A stretch of DNA of 5,597 bases from CAYOMP01 sp964405075 (GTDB lineage Bacteria; Bacillota; Clostridia; Lachnospirales; Lachnospiraceae): contig CAYOMP010000175.1 in the NCBI GenBank assembly GCA_964405075.1, forward strand, positions 1 through 5,597, written 5' to 3'. A program made the position numbers and the translations under genes. The notes beneath the pieces are model-generated. The model was not told the origin of the DNA and made no database searches. It saw only the letters and a list, made by a program, of their open reading frames with translations. Shown piece by piece: positions 1 through 5,597 of this stretch. Numbering within the stretch: position 1 is the stretch's first letter; each line of letters starts with the position of its first letter.

Positions 1-1
1 T

Positions 2-538
2 ACTATTCCTTTATGGGCAAGATTTTTAATAGTAGCTGTATCACCAGCTATTTGTGAAGAAATGATTCATCGTGGATTTATTCTTCACTTTATGAAACCA
101 ATTCAGAATAAATGGTGTTTAATTTTTATTATGGGATTATTATTTGGTATTTTTCATTTAGATCCATACAGATTTCTTGGAACAGCAATTTTAGGTGGTG
201 CTTTGGCATATCTTGCTATCGAAACAAAGAATATGTTCTACCCATTTTTATTACACTTAATTAATAATTCTTTATCAGTATTTTCTACAGTTTTATTAGA
301 AAATCCAGAAGTAGCCGAAGCGGCAAGTTCTGAAGCGGCATCTAATACATATACATTAGCAACACTTGGCATTATGATTTTTATTTCATTTATTGTACCT
401 TGGATATTATGGTTGGGTGTTAAATTACTTCATGATAAAAATGCAACTAAAAAATTCAAAACATGGCAGAAGGTGGTTATTTGTACTTTATTATCTGGTG
501 TATGCTTAATTGTTGGCACAATATTAGCATCTACGTAA
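2..538 (+). CDS. CPBP-family intramembrane metalloprotease (CAAX protease-like), 5' partial
   Basis: The reading frame is open from the left edge, giving 178 residues; the N-terminal part is outside the window. All three hallmark motifs of the CPBP (CAAX protease and bacteriocin-processing) family are visible. They are CEEMIHRGF (the EExxxR motif, residues 19-24 of the visible part), FGIFH (His at about 52) and HLINN (His 85, Asn 88/89). These polar residues form the intramembrane active site in the family. The first ATG (position 62) lies inside motif 1, just after the two glutamates, so it cannot be the real start. After the catalytic core there are two more hydrophobic segments, at about residues 117-141 and 155-176, separated by a short Lys-rich stretch. 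Family members cleave prenylated or peptide substrates in the membrane, and some confer self-immunity to bacteriocins; the substrate here cannot be told. The gene converges on the minus-strand genes. Confidence 0.9.
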   Translation, partial: TIPLWARFLIVAVSPAICEEMIHRGFILHFMKPIQNKWCLIFIMGLLFGIFHLDPYRFLGTAILGGALAYLAIETKNMFYPFLLHLINNSLSVFSTVLLENPEVAEAASSEAASNTYTLATLGIMIFISFIVPWILWLGVKLLHDKNATKKFKTWQKVVICTLLSGVCLIVGTILAST

Positions 539-740
539 CTAATGTAGACAATTTTGCATTAATCAAATTGATATTAAATATTTTTCAAGGTATGTAACTA
601 TAAATACTTCGCAAGAATTCAGATAGATAATATATAAGTTTTTGCTTATATGAATCCAATATATGAACTTGCAAGTTAATGAAAAATCAATATTGTATTA
701 CTCACTCAAATTTATCTTGAAAATATTGTAATATAAATAA

Positions 741-771
741 GCGCGAGAATGTGCAAAGCACATTCCCGCGC
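741..771 (-). terminator. Strong GC-rich stem-loop, probable Rho-independent terminator for the minus strand
   Basis: GCGCG (741-745) pairs with CGCGC (767-771), and GAATGTGC (747-754) pairs with GCACATTC (758-765), around a 3-nt loop. The one unmatched pair, A746/C766, is a mismatch in plus-strand RNA but a G-U wobble in minus-strand RNA. Read on the minus strand, the 14-bp stem is followed by a U-rich tail (TTATTTATATTA). On the plus strand it is followed by CGCTTTTGCG, a much poorer tail. It therefore best fits the 3' end of the minus-strand rhodanese / TPR-nucleotidyltransferase unit, 185 bp past its stop codon. It may also stop CPBP readthrough from the other side. Confidence 0.65.
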
Positions 772-881
772 CGCTTTTGCGACATTCTATTCCTGCAAAA
801 GTTTGTGCATTTTCGCAAAGCGTTTTATTTGATATGAAAGAATTTTCCTATCGAATAAATGCTTTTTTCATTTACGCGAGC
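772..881 (-). repeat. Structured non-coding 3' region with nested inverted repeats
   Basis: Next to the GC-rich hairpin lie further complementary pieces: CGCTTTTGCG (772-781) with CGCAAAGCG (814-822), CTTTTGC (774-780) with GCAAAAG (795-801), ACATTCT (782-788) with AGAATGT (746-752), and TAAATG (856-861) with CATTTA (869-874). CGCGAG occurs at both ends of the block (742-747 and 875-880). GC content in these arms stands out from the surrounding AT-rich DNA. The block could be an intergenic repeat element, a structured 3' untranslated region or a small RNA; the sequence alone does not decide between these. Confidence 0.35.
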
Positions 882-955
882 AACAATGAGAAAATTATGA
901 ATTTTTTTGTGTTTTTACATTTAACTTACATTATTTCAATTCAAAACATCCGAAT

Positions 956-3304
956 CTACAGCTTCCTTTCTGCATCTTCCACTGACTCATACCCATACAA
1001 TTTAGCAGTATTATTCATAATTTCATATGCCAAATTTCTATCCTCTTGCATAAGTTTTGCAATAAACCTGCCATATAGCATAAATGTTTCTTCTGAATAT
1101 GTTCCAATCTCCCCTCTAAGATATGTTTCATAAGAAGTATTGTACGCATTATCTTCAGTGGAATGAATACTTCTGGCATTTCCTGCCATCTTAGGATACT
1201 TGACTGCAAAGTCTTCCATCCATTTAACCTGAATGTCAACTATTGTCTCTTGAATCTTAATCCTGTCCTCTGACAATTCAGGCAATTGTTTTTCTAACTC
1301 TGCATATCTTGCCGGTGCCGTATTTTTCATCATACGAGCATACTTTTCCATAATCATATTCCAACCTTTAATATTTGAATTTATCAAATCCTTATGATAG
1401 CTGTTTAATAATTCTCGATTCCAGGTTAAATACTGACTCTTTCTCATGATTGAAAATGTATTCCAGTCATCCTGACAGTCGGCTCTGCCACCTTCATTTT
1501 TAACCTTATCAAACTGCTCCCACTCTAATCTGACAATTTCTTCCACAACGTCCATCTTACTGTATAATACTTCACTACAATATTTTTCAAGAAAAGTATC
1601 ATTTCCACTTACTATATCTTGTTTTTTCATTTCACCTAAAATAATTCCAGCTACATTTTCAAAATACTCTACACACTTATCCTTAATATTAATTTCACTG
1701 GAATTGTAATTTATCGTATCCCATGCCTCATTTTGCAATGGACATATTGCAATACGCTCCAACCATACACTTATTTCAGATAAAGTTTCTAATTTTTCTA
1801 ATCCTTTTTTCTTCCACTTATAATATGGGGCATATGTTCTATTCAATAAATATGCTATATCCATAGCACTTTCTATTGCCTTTGCAATACACATATTTGC
1901 TGTAATGTAATCTTTTCTGGCCATCATTCTTGGATAATTACTTTGAGCAAACTGGGAGAACTCATGTAAACTTTGTGCCAAACGCATTCTCCATACTTTT
2001 TCAGGATAATAATTCATCAAAGATTTTCTTACATTACTAAAAATTCCCAAATCATCCCTATATACTTCTCCATTAACAGCTGTTGCCAAAGCCTGCTCTG
2101 ATATATCTGTATAATTCAATTCCCATTGTTTCTCATAATCTTGATTAGATTGTAAAATGTTATAATAGAAGTCATTTATACTAAATACACCTCGCCTTTG
2201 GCTGAAAAAGACATCATTCATAGAATTGTCAGAATGATTACTCATTAACTTTTCATAGGCTTTTTGCAAACCTTCACCAATGACATTGAAATCTTCCTCC
2301 GTCAGCCACATACAAAGACCTATTCCATAATCATGATCTGTAGATATTTCATCATCAAAACCAAAGCAATCTGAACCTTCACCTACTAGTCCAACGGCAA
2401 TTCTATTTTCGTATTCACCAAATTCATTAGAAATCATTTCCTTAGCATATTTTTCGTAAAAATCTCTACATCTATCAATATTTTTTTCCAGCTTAAATGA
2501 TTTATCAGTTTTTTCTAATACATAGTCATACTTTTCTTTAACTCGATAGTAGTTGTCCGTTTTTCCCACATGTTTTTCTATTTCTGCCATTCCTAATTTG
2601 TAATACTTAGCGGCTTTTTCAAAATCTTTGTCCTGAAAATATAAATCTCCCATAGCAACAACTGCCGCTCCATAATGAAAATTACGACAACCATCCTCTT
2701 CAAAAATAGCTATAGCTTCCTGCAAATATTTCTTAGCATCATTTCTTGCATCACTAGTATTTATTTGTAATAATGAACTGGCTAAATTAGTTCTGGTAGT
2801 AGCCTGCTCAATCTTTGCATTTTCATAAGAATCTACAATCTTTAATGCTCTAAGTAACATTTCCTTAGCCATATAAAAATCATTCATCTCCTGATATAGC
2901 AGACTCCAATTATTGTAAAGACTGGCATACTGAAACGCATTCTCCGGCAAATTAACCCTGTAATTAGCTTCTACTGCCGTATATAATTTCAAGGAATCAT
3001 CATATAATCCAAATGCTCTATAAGCATTAGCAATATTAAGAAAAGCTGTAGCCAGTTCTACACGCCCCTCTAACTGCATTTTTGATAATAAATCAATAAG
3101 CATATCACAATATTGTAAGCCTTTTGTCTTTTGAGTTGTATCACGGCAAAAACCTATCATCTCATTTAACAATGTAAATAATACTGATACATCGTTTTTT
3201 TCTTTTGCCTCTTCAATCTTTTCAATAAGAAACTGCTCTATTTCTTCCATAGTTGCTTTTCCAAACATAGAATCGTATTTTTCCAAAATTTCTTGAATGT
3301 TCAT
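956..3304 (-). CDS. TPR - nucleotidyltransferase (DUF4037-like) - DUF4125-like multidomain protein
   Basis: This is a soluble 782-residue protein with no signal peptide or membrane segment. Residues about 40-250 form TPR-like helical repeats, for example around 87-115, 127-157, 165-203 and 211-245. Residues about 295-520 resemble DUF4037, a branch of the nucleotidyltransferase superfamily. The catalytic signature is visible as Gly310-Ser311, eleven residues, then Asp323-His-Asp325 (DHDYG), matching the family pattern of GS followed by DxD. A helical segment with LNRTYAPYYKW (about 487-497) follows, as in the helical part of this family. Residues about 570-775 resemble DUF4125, with WEQFDKV and NEGGRADCQDDW (603-614). 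The enzyme presumably transfers a nucleotide to an unknown target, with the TPRs binding a partner; this is inference. The start is set by GGAGAG (3311-3316) six bases before the ATG. It lies 38 bp behind the rhodanese lipoprotein gene and is probably co-transcribed with it. Family assignment is from memory of the motifs. Confidence 0.85.
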   Translation of the reverse strand: MNIQEILEKYDSMFGKATMEEIEQFLIEKIEEAKEKNDVSVLFTLLNEMIGFCRDTTQKTKGLQYCDMLIDLLSKMQLEGRVELATAFLNIANAYRAFGLYDDSLKLYTAVEANYRVNLPENAFQYASLYNNWSLLYQEMNDFYMAKEMLLRALKIVDSYENAKIEQATTRTNLASSLLQINTSDARNDAKKYLQEAIAIFEEDGCRNFHYGAAVVAMGDLYFQDKDFEKAAKYYKLGMAEIEKHVGKTDNYYRVKEKYDYVLEKTDKSFKLEKNIDRCRDFYEKYAKEMISNEFGEYENRIAVGLVGEGSDCFGFDDEISTDHDYGIGLCMWLTEEDFNVIGEGLQKAYEKLMSNHSDNSMNDVFFSQRRGVFSINDFYYNILQSNQDYEKQWELNYTDISEQALATAVNGEVYRDDLGIFSNVRKSLMNYYPEKVWRMRLAQSLHEFSQFAQSNYPRMMARKDYITANMCIAKAIESAMDIAYLLNRTYAPYYKWKKKGLEKLETLSEISVWLERIAICPLQNEAWDTINYNSSEINIKDKCVEYFENVAGIILGEMKKQDIVSGNDTFLEKYCSEVLYSKMDVVEEIVRLEWEQFDKVKNEGGRADCQDDWNTFSIMRKSQYLTWNRELLNSYHKDLINSNIKGWNMIMEKYARMMKNTAPARYAELEKQLPELSEDRIKIQETIVDIQVKWMEDFAVKYPKMAGNARSIHSTEDNAYNTSYETYLRGEIGTYSEETFMLYGRFIAKLMQEDRNLAYEIMNNTAKLYGYESVEDAERKL

Positions 3305-3342
3305 AATTATCTCTCCATTTCTGCATCAAATCATACCCCTGA

Positions 3343-3747
3343 CTATTTTACTATATCTCCCTCCCAATCAATTATTCCGCCAAATTCTACTATATTTGTG
3401 TAGCCAATATCTGCTAATTTCTTTGCCGCCTGCTTACTTCTATTTCCACTTCTGCAATACACCATAATTAACTGTTCTGTGTCAGGCAATTCTTCAATTT
3501 TTTCTTCGTTAATTTCTTCATTAGGTATACAAATCGCACCAGGAATATGCCCTTCATTATATTCCTCTTGGGTTCTTACATCTAATATTATATAATCATC
3601 CTTTGTTTCCATTAATTCTTTTGCTTCATCCATAGTTATAGTTTCATAACCATCCATACTTTCACTTCCTTCATTTTTCTTAGTATTTTGGCAGGATGTT
3701 GTAACACAAATTAATACAATCAAAAATACTAATAATATTTTTCGCAT
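3343..3747 (-). CDS. Rhodanese-domain lipoprotein (single-domain sulfurtransferase)
   Basis: This 134-residue protein begins with a signal peptide (MRK, then a hydrophobic stretch from residue 4 to 15) ending in TTSC. Cys19 is the likely lipidated residue, although Thr rather than Leu sits at -3 of the lipobox. A short polar linker (20-33) leads to one rhodanese domain, about 36-131. The domain shows LDVRTQEEYNEGHIPGA (55-71), the active-site loop CRSGNRS with catalytic Cys98, and the C-terminal FGGIIDW (122-128). The six-residue loop fits sulfurtransferases rather than Cdc25-type phosphatases. The protein would act outside the membrane, moving sulfane sulfur or serving in thiol or redox chemistry; the substrate is unknown. 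An extra cysteine, Cys73, sits at the position usually held by Asn in the GAxNIP motif. GGAGAT (3751-3756) lies just upstream of the ATG and supports the start. It is the first gene of a probable two-gene operon with the TPR-nucleotidyltransferase. Confidence 0.9.
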   Translation of the reverse strand: MRKILLVFLIVLICVTTSCQNTKKNEGSESMDGYETITMDEAKELMETKDDYIILDVRTQEEYNEGHIPGAICIPNEEINEEKIEELPDTEQLIMVYCRSGNRSKQAAKKLADIGYTNIVEFGGIIDWEGDIVK

Positions 3748-3785
3748 TTTATCTCCAATCTATTACTATATTTAGATAATAAAAA

Positions 3786-3839
3786 CACTATATATGTAAC
3801 CTCTTTAATTTTAACACTTTGGTTACTTATTATATAGTG
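3786..3839 (-). repeat. Imperfect inverted repeat between the two minus-strand units, terminator- or operator-like
   Basis: CACTATATATGTAACC (3786-3801) is mirrored by GGTTACTTATTATATAGTG (3821-3839): 9 bp plus 6 bp of pairing, with a 4/1 internal loop and a 19-nt apical loop. Read on the minus strand, the stem is followed directly by five T and then ATTATC, the shape of an intrinsic terminator, though GC-poor. It could end the feoB unit, act as an attenuator in the rhodanese leader, be a protein-binding operator, or be the paired ends of a tiny mobile repeat. Both arms contain a -10-like hexamer on the minus strand (TATAAT and TATAGT). Confidence 0.45.
3787..3814 (-). promoter_or_regulatory. 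Possible promoter for the rhodanese / TPR-nucleotidyltransferase unit
   Basis: On the minus strand TTAAAA (3809-3814) is followed after 16 bases by TATAGT (3787-3792), a weak match to a sigma-A promoter about 40 bp before the rhodanese start codon. A better -10 match, TATAAT (3829-3834), lies further upstream but has no recognisable -35. The DNA is so AT-rich that such matches arise by chance. The candidate overlaps the inverted repeat at 3786-3839, so both readings cannot be equally true unless the repeat is an operator. Confidence 0.25.
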
Positions 3840-3866
3840 AGTTTAGTTTTATTTTATAATATTTAT

Positions 3867-3894
3867 GAACAAGACTCATTTATGAGTCCCGTTC
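3867..3894 (-). terminator. 13-bp stem-loop directly after the response-regulator remnant
   Basis: On the minus strand GAACGGGACTCAT pairs with ATGAGTCTTGTTC across all 13 positions, two of them G-U, with only two bases between the arms; in practice the last base pair opens to give a four-base loop. In plus-strand RNA the two wobble positions become A-C mismatches, so the structure favours the minus strand. It starts six bases after the stop codon of the 20-codon remnant and so is well placed to end the feoB transcript. The downstream tail is AT-rich but not a clean U-run, so a role as RNA-stabilising hairpin or insertion scar is also possible. Confidence 0.45.
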
Positions 3895-3900
3895 GTCGAA

Positions 3901-3963
3901 TTAGTATAATTGTTTTAATTCTTTCCCAAAAATATTTTCATCATCACATATAGCTATTCTCAT
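3901..3963 (-). pseudogene. N-terminal remnant of a LytTR/AgrA-type response regulator (20 codons)
   Basis: A short reading frame starts with ATG at 3963 and stops at TAA (3901-3903). Its product begins MRIAICDDENIFGKEL. That is the typical opening of the receiver domain in LytTR-family (AgrA/VirR-like) response regulators, where the first beta strand is followed by the acidic DD pair. The phosphorylated aspartate, the rest of the receiver and the LytTR DNA-binding domain are all missing. No continuation appears in the other frames before the hairpin at 3867-3894. The ATG has its own good ribosome-binding site and lies 8 bp after the stop of the 2H phosphoesterase gene, so the fragment is probably still translated. 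It is most likely the 5' end of a gene lost by deletion or rearrangement. A leader peptide is the alternative, but the sequence match to receivers makes that less likely. Confidence 0.65.
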
Positions 3964-3968
3964 ATATA

Positions 3969-3973
3969 CCCCT
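3969..3973 (-). promoter_or_regulatory. Ribosome-binding site of the response-regulator remnant
   Basis: AGGGG on the minus strand sits five bases before the remnant's ATG (3963) and overlaps the TAG stop codon (3972-3974) of the 2H phosphoesterase gene. This arrangement favours coupled translation and shows that the ATG was a genuine start. Confidence 0.55.
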
Positions 3974-4493
3974 ACAATTCGTATAACACTATATCCCTAT
4001 AAGGATTAGTCTTTGCCAGTCCAATATGTGTAACAGTTCCTTCAAACACTCCAAATTGATTATTTAATGTTTCAAAAGCCTTCGCCATTTCCTCTTTTGT
4101 CAATTGTTTTCCAACTGTAGTATGAGGCATCCATTGATATGGTCTGTAATACTTACTAATACCAATATCCTCCAAGTAAGATAAACTTTCATAAATTTTA
4201 GCAGACATCGAATGTAAATATTCATTTAATACAGGTGCAATATATATCACACCAGGTAAAAATACACCAACAGATACCCACTGTAACAATCCTTTTTTTA
4301 AATCCTTAGTAGCCTTTTCCAAGGCTTTAACAGCATTATCTTCATCTCTTGTTTCAAAAGCAGAAATGGTAATATGAGGCGGAACTTTTCCATCCACCAT
4401 AAAAAGATTGCCACTTTTAGTAGCAATCTGATTAATATATCCTTGAATTCTTTTATTTGTTTTCTCATCAAAATAAATCGAAATCAAATACAT
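3972..4493 (-). CDS. 2H phosphoesterase superfamily protein (2'-5' RNA ligase / LigT-like)
   Basis: This 173-residue cytoplasmic protein carries the two histidine motifs that define the 2H phosphoesterase superfamily: His40-Ile-Thr42 in PPHITISAF and His124-Thr-Thr126 in MPHTTVGKQL. The two motifs lie about 84 residues apart. Together they form the active site that acts on 2',3'-cyclic phosphates or 2'-5' linkages of RNA or small nucleotides in characterised members. It most resembles the '2_5_RNA_ligase2' group; the real substrate is unknown. The length is normal for the family and no residue of either motif is missing. AGAGG about seven bases before the ATG supports the start. The gene begins 15 bp after the feoB stop, so it is very probably co-transcribed with feoB. 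No functional link between iron uptake and this enzyme is evident from the sequence. Confidence 0.87.
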   Translation of the reverse strand: MYLISIYFDEKTNKRIQGYINQIATKSGNLFMVDGKVPPHITISAFETRDEDNAVKALEKATKDLKKGLLQWVSVGVFLPGVIYIAPVLNEYLHSMSAKIYESLSYLEDIGISKYYRPYQWMPHTTVGKQLTKEEMAKAFETLNNQFGVFEGTVTHIGLAKTNPYRDIVLYEL

Positions 4494-4508
4494 ACTCTTA
4501 CCTCTGAT

Positions 4509-5597
4509 TTAGAAAAGCCCAAATATTATATATGTAATCCAAGCACAAATCCAAGCCACTATACACTGACCAAGTACAATCAACATAGCCCATTTAACAC
4601 CTAATTCTCTTTTGATAGATGCTATGGCTGCCACACAAGGGGTATATAATAAACAAAAAACTAATAATGCCGCTCCGGCTGCTGTTGAAATAGCTGTCAA
4701 AAATTGTTCTGTACTACCATATAATACGGAAATAGTAGATACAACACTTTCTTTTGCCATAAATCCTGCTATTAACGAGGTAGTTATTCTCCAATCAGCC
4801 AAACCCATAGGCTTAAAAACAGGTGTAATCGCGCCAGCTATCATAGCCAAAATACTTTCACTTGAATCAGCTACCATATTCATTTGTAAATCAAAAGTCT
4901 GTAAAAACCAAATTCCAATAGTAGCCACGAATATTACTGTGAAAGCCTTCTGTAAAAAGTCTTTAGCTTTTTCTTCTAATAACTGAACTACATTCTTTAA
5001 TCCCGGCATACGATAATTAGGTAATTCCATTACAAAAGGAACGGCTTCTCCCTTAAACATACTGTTCTTAAGTATCAATGCAACAAGTATACCTACAAAT
5101 ATCCCAATAAAATATAAGCCAACCATAACAATCCCTGCATTTTCAGGAAAAAAAGCTGTTGCTAAAAATGCATAAATTGGCAATTTAGCCGAACAGCTCA
5201 TAAAAGGGGTCAGCATTATTGTCATTTTTCTATCACGCTCAGAAGGTAAAGTACGACTTGCCATAACACCAGGTACTGTACATCCAAATCCAATTAGCAT
5301 AGGAACAATACTTCTTCCAGACAAACCAATTTTTCTCAAGATCTTATCCATTACAAAAGCAACCCTAGCCATATACCCAGTATCTTCAAGTAATGACAAG
5401 AAGAAAAATAAAGTAACAATAATAGGCAAGAAGCTAAGTACACTACCTACACCATTAAAAATTGCATCAATAATCAAAGAATGCAATACTTGATTAACAT
5501 TCCAAGTCACTAATAATCGGTCAACAGTTTCCGTCAGACCTACAATAATAACCTCCAGGATTCTTTGTAACGCAGCTCCAATAACATAAAAAGTAAG
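4509..5597 (-). CDS. feoB: Ferrous iron transport protein B, C-terminal membrane part (5' partial)
   Basis: The frame stays open to the right edge, giving 362 residues; the N-terminal G-protein domain and first membrane segments lie outside. FeoB is the inner-membrane permease for Fe(II), with an N-terminal GTPase controlling transport. Signature stretches are LEDTGYMARVAFVMD (about residues 70-84), GFGCTVPGVMASR (103-115), TPFMSCSAKLPIY (130-142), MAKESVVSTISVLYG (280-294) and LYTPCVAAIASIKRE (317-331). They contain the conserved Cys106, Cys135 and Cys321 of the two Gate-type repeats. Many hydrophobic segments are spread along the sequence. The protein ends in a final hydrophobic segment (about 335-362) without a Cys-rich tail. 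The GTG at 5508-5510 is not the real start, because homologous-looking sequence (for example LQRILEVIIVGLTETVDRLL) continues in frame to the edge. FeoA, often encoded upstream, would lie outside the window. Confidence 0.95.
   Translation of the reverse strand, partial: LTFYVIGAALQRILEVIIVGLTETVDRLLVTWNVNQVLHSLIIDAIFNGVGSVLSFLPIIVTLFFFLSLLEDTGYMARVAFVMDKILRKIGLSGRSIVPMLIGFGCTVPGVMASRTLPSERDRKMTIMLTPFMSCSAKLPIYAFLATAFFPENAGIVMVGLYFIGIFVGILVALILKNSMFKGEAVPFVMELPNYRMPGLKNVVQLLEEKAKDFLQKAFTVIFVATIGIWFLQTFDLQMNMVADSSESILAMIAGAITPVFKPMGLADWRITTSLIAGFMAKESVVSTISVLYGSTEQFLTAISTAAGAALLVFCLLYTPCVAAIASIKRELGVKWAMLIVLGQCIVAWICAWITYIIFGLF

Larger units (their letters stand above)
539..955. other. Convergent intergenic region, no protein gene
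   Basis: This 417-bp stretch separates the plus-strand CPBP gene from the minus-strand TPR-nucleotidyltransferase gene. I see no credible coding region on either strand. The part from 539 to 740 is very AT-rich. It holds weak hairpins (CAATTT 549-554 with AAATTG 565-570, followed by a T-rich stretch at 579-585; ATATAAG 632-638 with CTTATAT 645-651) and a 12-bp palindrome, AACTTGCAAGTT (666-677). The first of these could be a poor terminator for the CPBP gene. The part from 741 to about 881 is structurally richer and is listed separately. Confidence 0.7.

Noticed and set aside
62..538. A short CPBP gene starting at ATG 62
   Set aside because: The essential two glutamates of motif 1 are encoded just before this ATG, and the frame is open to the window edge, so the gene is partial rather than short.
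568..596. TTGATA (568-573) with a hexamer at 591-596 as a plus-strand promoter
   Set aside because: TATGTA is a poor -10 match and no gene follows on the plus strand.
578..727. ATATTTTTCAAG (578-589) and CTTGAAAATATT (716-727) as possible terminal inverted repeats of a 150-bp element
   Set aside because: The arms are short and AT-rich and differ by one base in length. No target duplication is visible, so chance is a sufficient explanation.
777..1133. Plus-strand open frame of 118 codons over the 3' end of the TPR-nucleotidyltransferase gene
   Set aside because: It overlaps a well-supported minus-strand gene and the structured intergenic block. Its product shows no recognisable domain, and the start codon lies in the GC-rich element without a ribosome-binding site.
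1015..1239. Minus-strand open frame of 74 codons inside the TPR-nucleotidyltransferase gene
   Set aside because: It is an out-of-frame reading of the DUF4125-like part, with no family resemblance.
4374..4604. Plus-strand open frame of 76 codons
   Set aside because: It is antisense to the 2H phosphoesterase and the end of feoB, and its product has no domain.
4612..4986. Plus-strand open frame of 124 codons
   Set aside because: It is antisense to the strongly conserved feoB membrane region, so it is a shadow of that gene.

Overview
The window is AT-rich. Its genes have Gram-positive ribosome-binding sites (GGAG or AGGGG type), and the protein families are typical of anaerobic gut Firmicutes. 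Clostridia, probably Lachnospiraceae, is the best guess; this is an inference from composition and gene content, not from a marker gene.

Layout: on the plus strand, the window opens inside a CPBP-family intramembrane protease gene that ends at 538. A 417-bp convergent intergenic region follows, holding a strong GC-rich hairpin (741-771). Everything else reads on the minus strand. From the right edge leftward there is the C-terminal half of feoB (ferrous iron permease, running off the window). A 2H-phosphoesterase (LigT / 2'-5' RNA ligase-like) follows 15 bp later. Only 8 bp beyond its stop is a 20-codon remnant of a LytTR-type response regulator with its own ribosome-binding site. A 224-bp gap then carries two inverted-repeat structures. 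Next come a small rhodanese lipoprotein and, 38 bp further, a 782-residue protein made of TPR repeats, a DUF4037-type nucleotidyltransferase domain and a DUF4125-type C-terminal domain.

There are probably two minus-strand transcription units: feoB / 2H phosphoesterase / response-regulator remnant, and rhodanese lipoprotein / TPR-nucleotidyltransferase. The structures at 3786-3894 separate them, and the hairpin at 741-771 ends the second unit. In the hairpins at 741-771 and 3867-3894, positions that are A-C mismatches when read as plus-strand RNA become G-U pairs in minus-strand RNA, which supports a role in minus-strand transcripts.

The most notable items are the unlabelled response-regulator fragment at 3901-3963 and the uncharacterised TPR-nucleotidyltransferase-DUF4125 protein. 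No CRISPR array, tRNA, rRNA, transposase or complete mobile element was seen.
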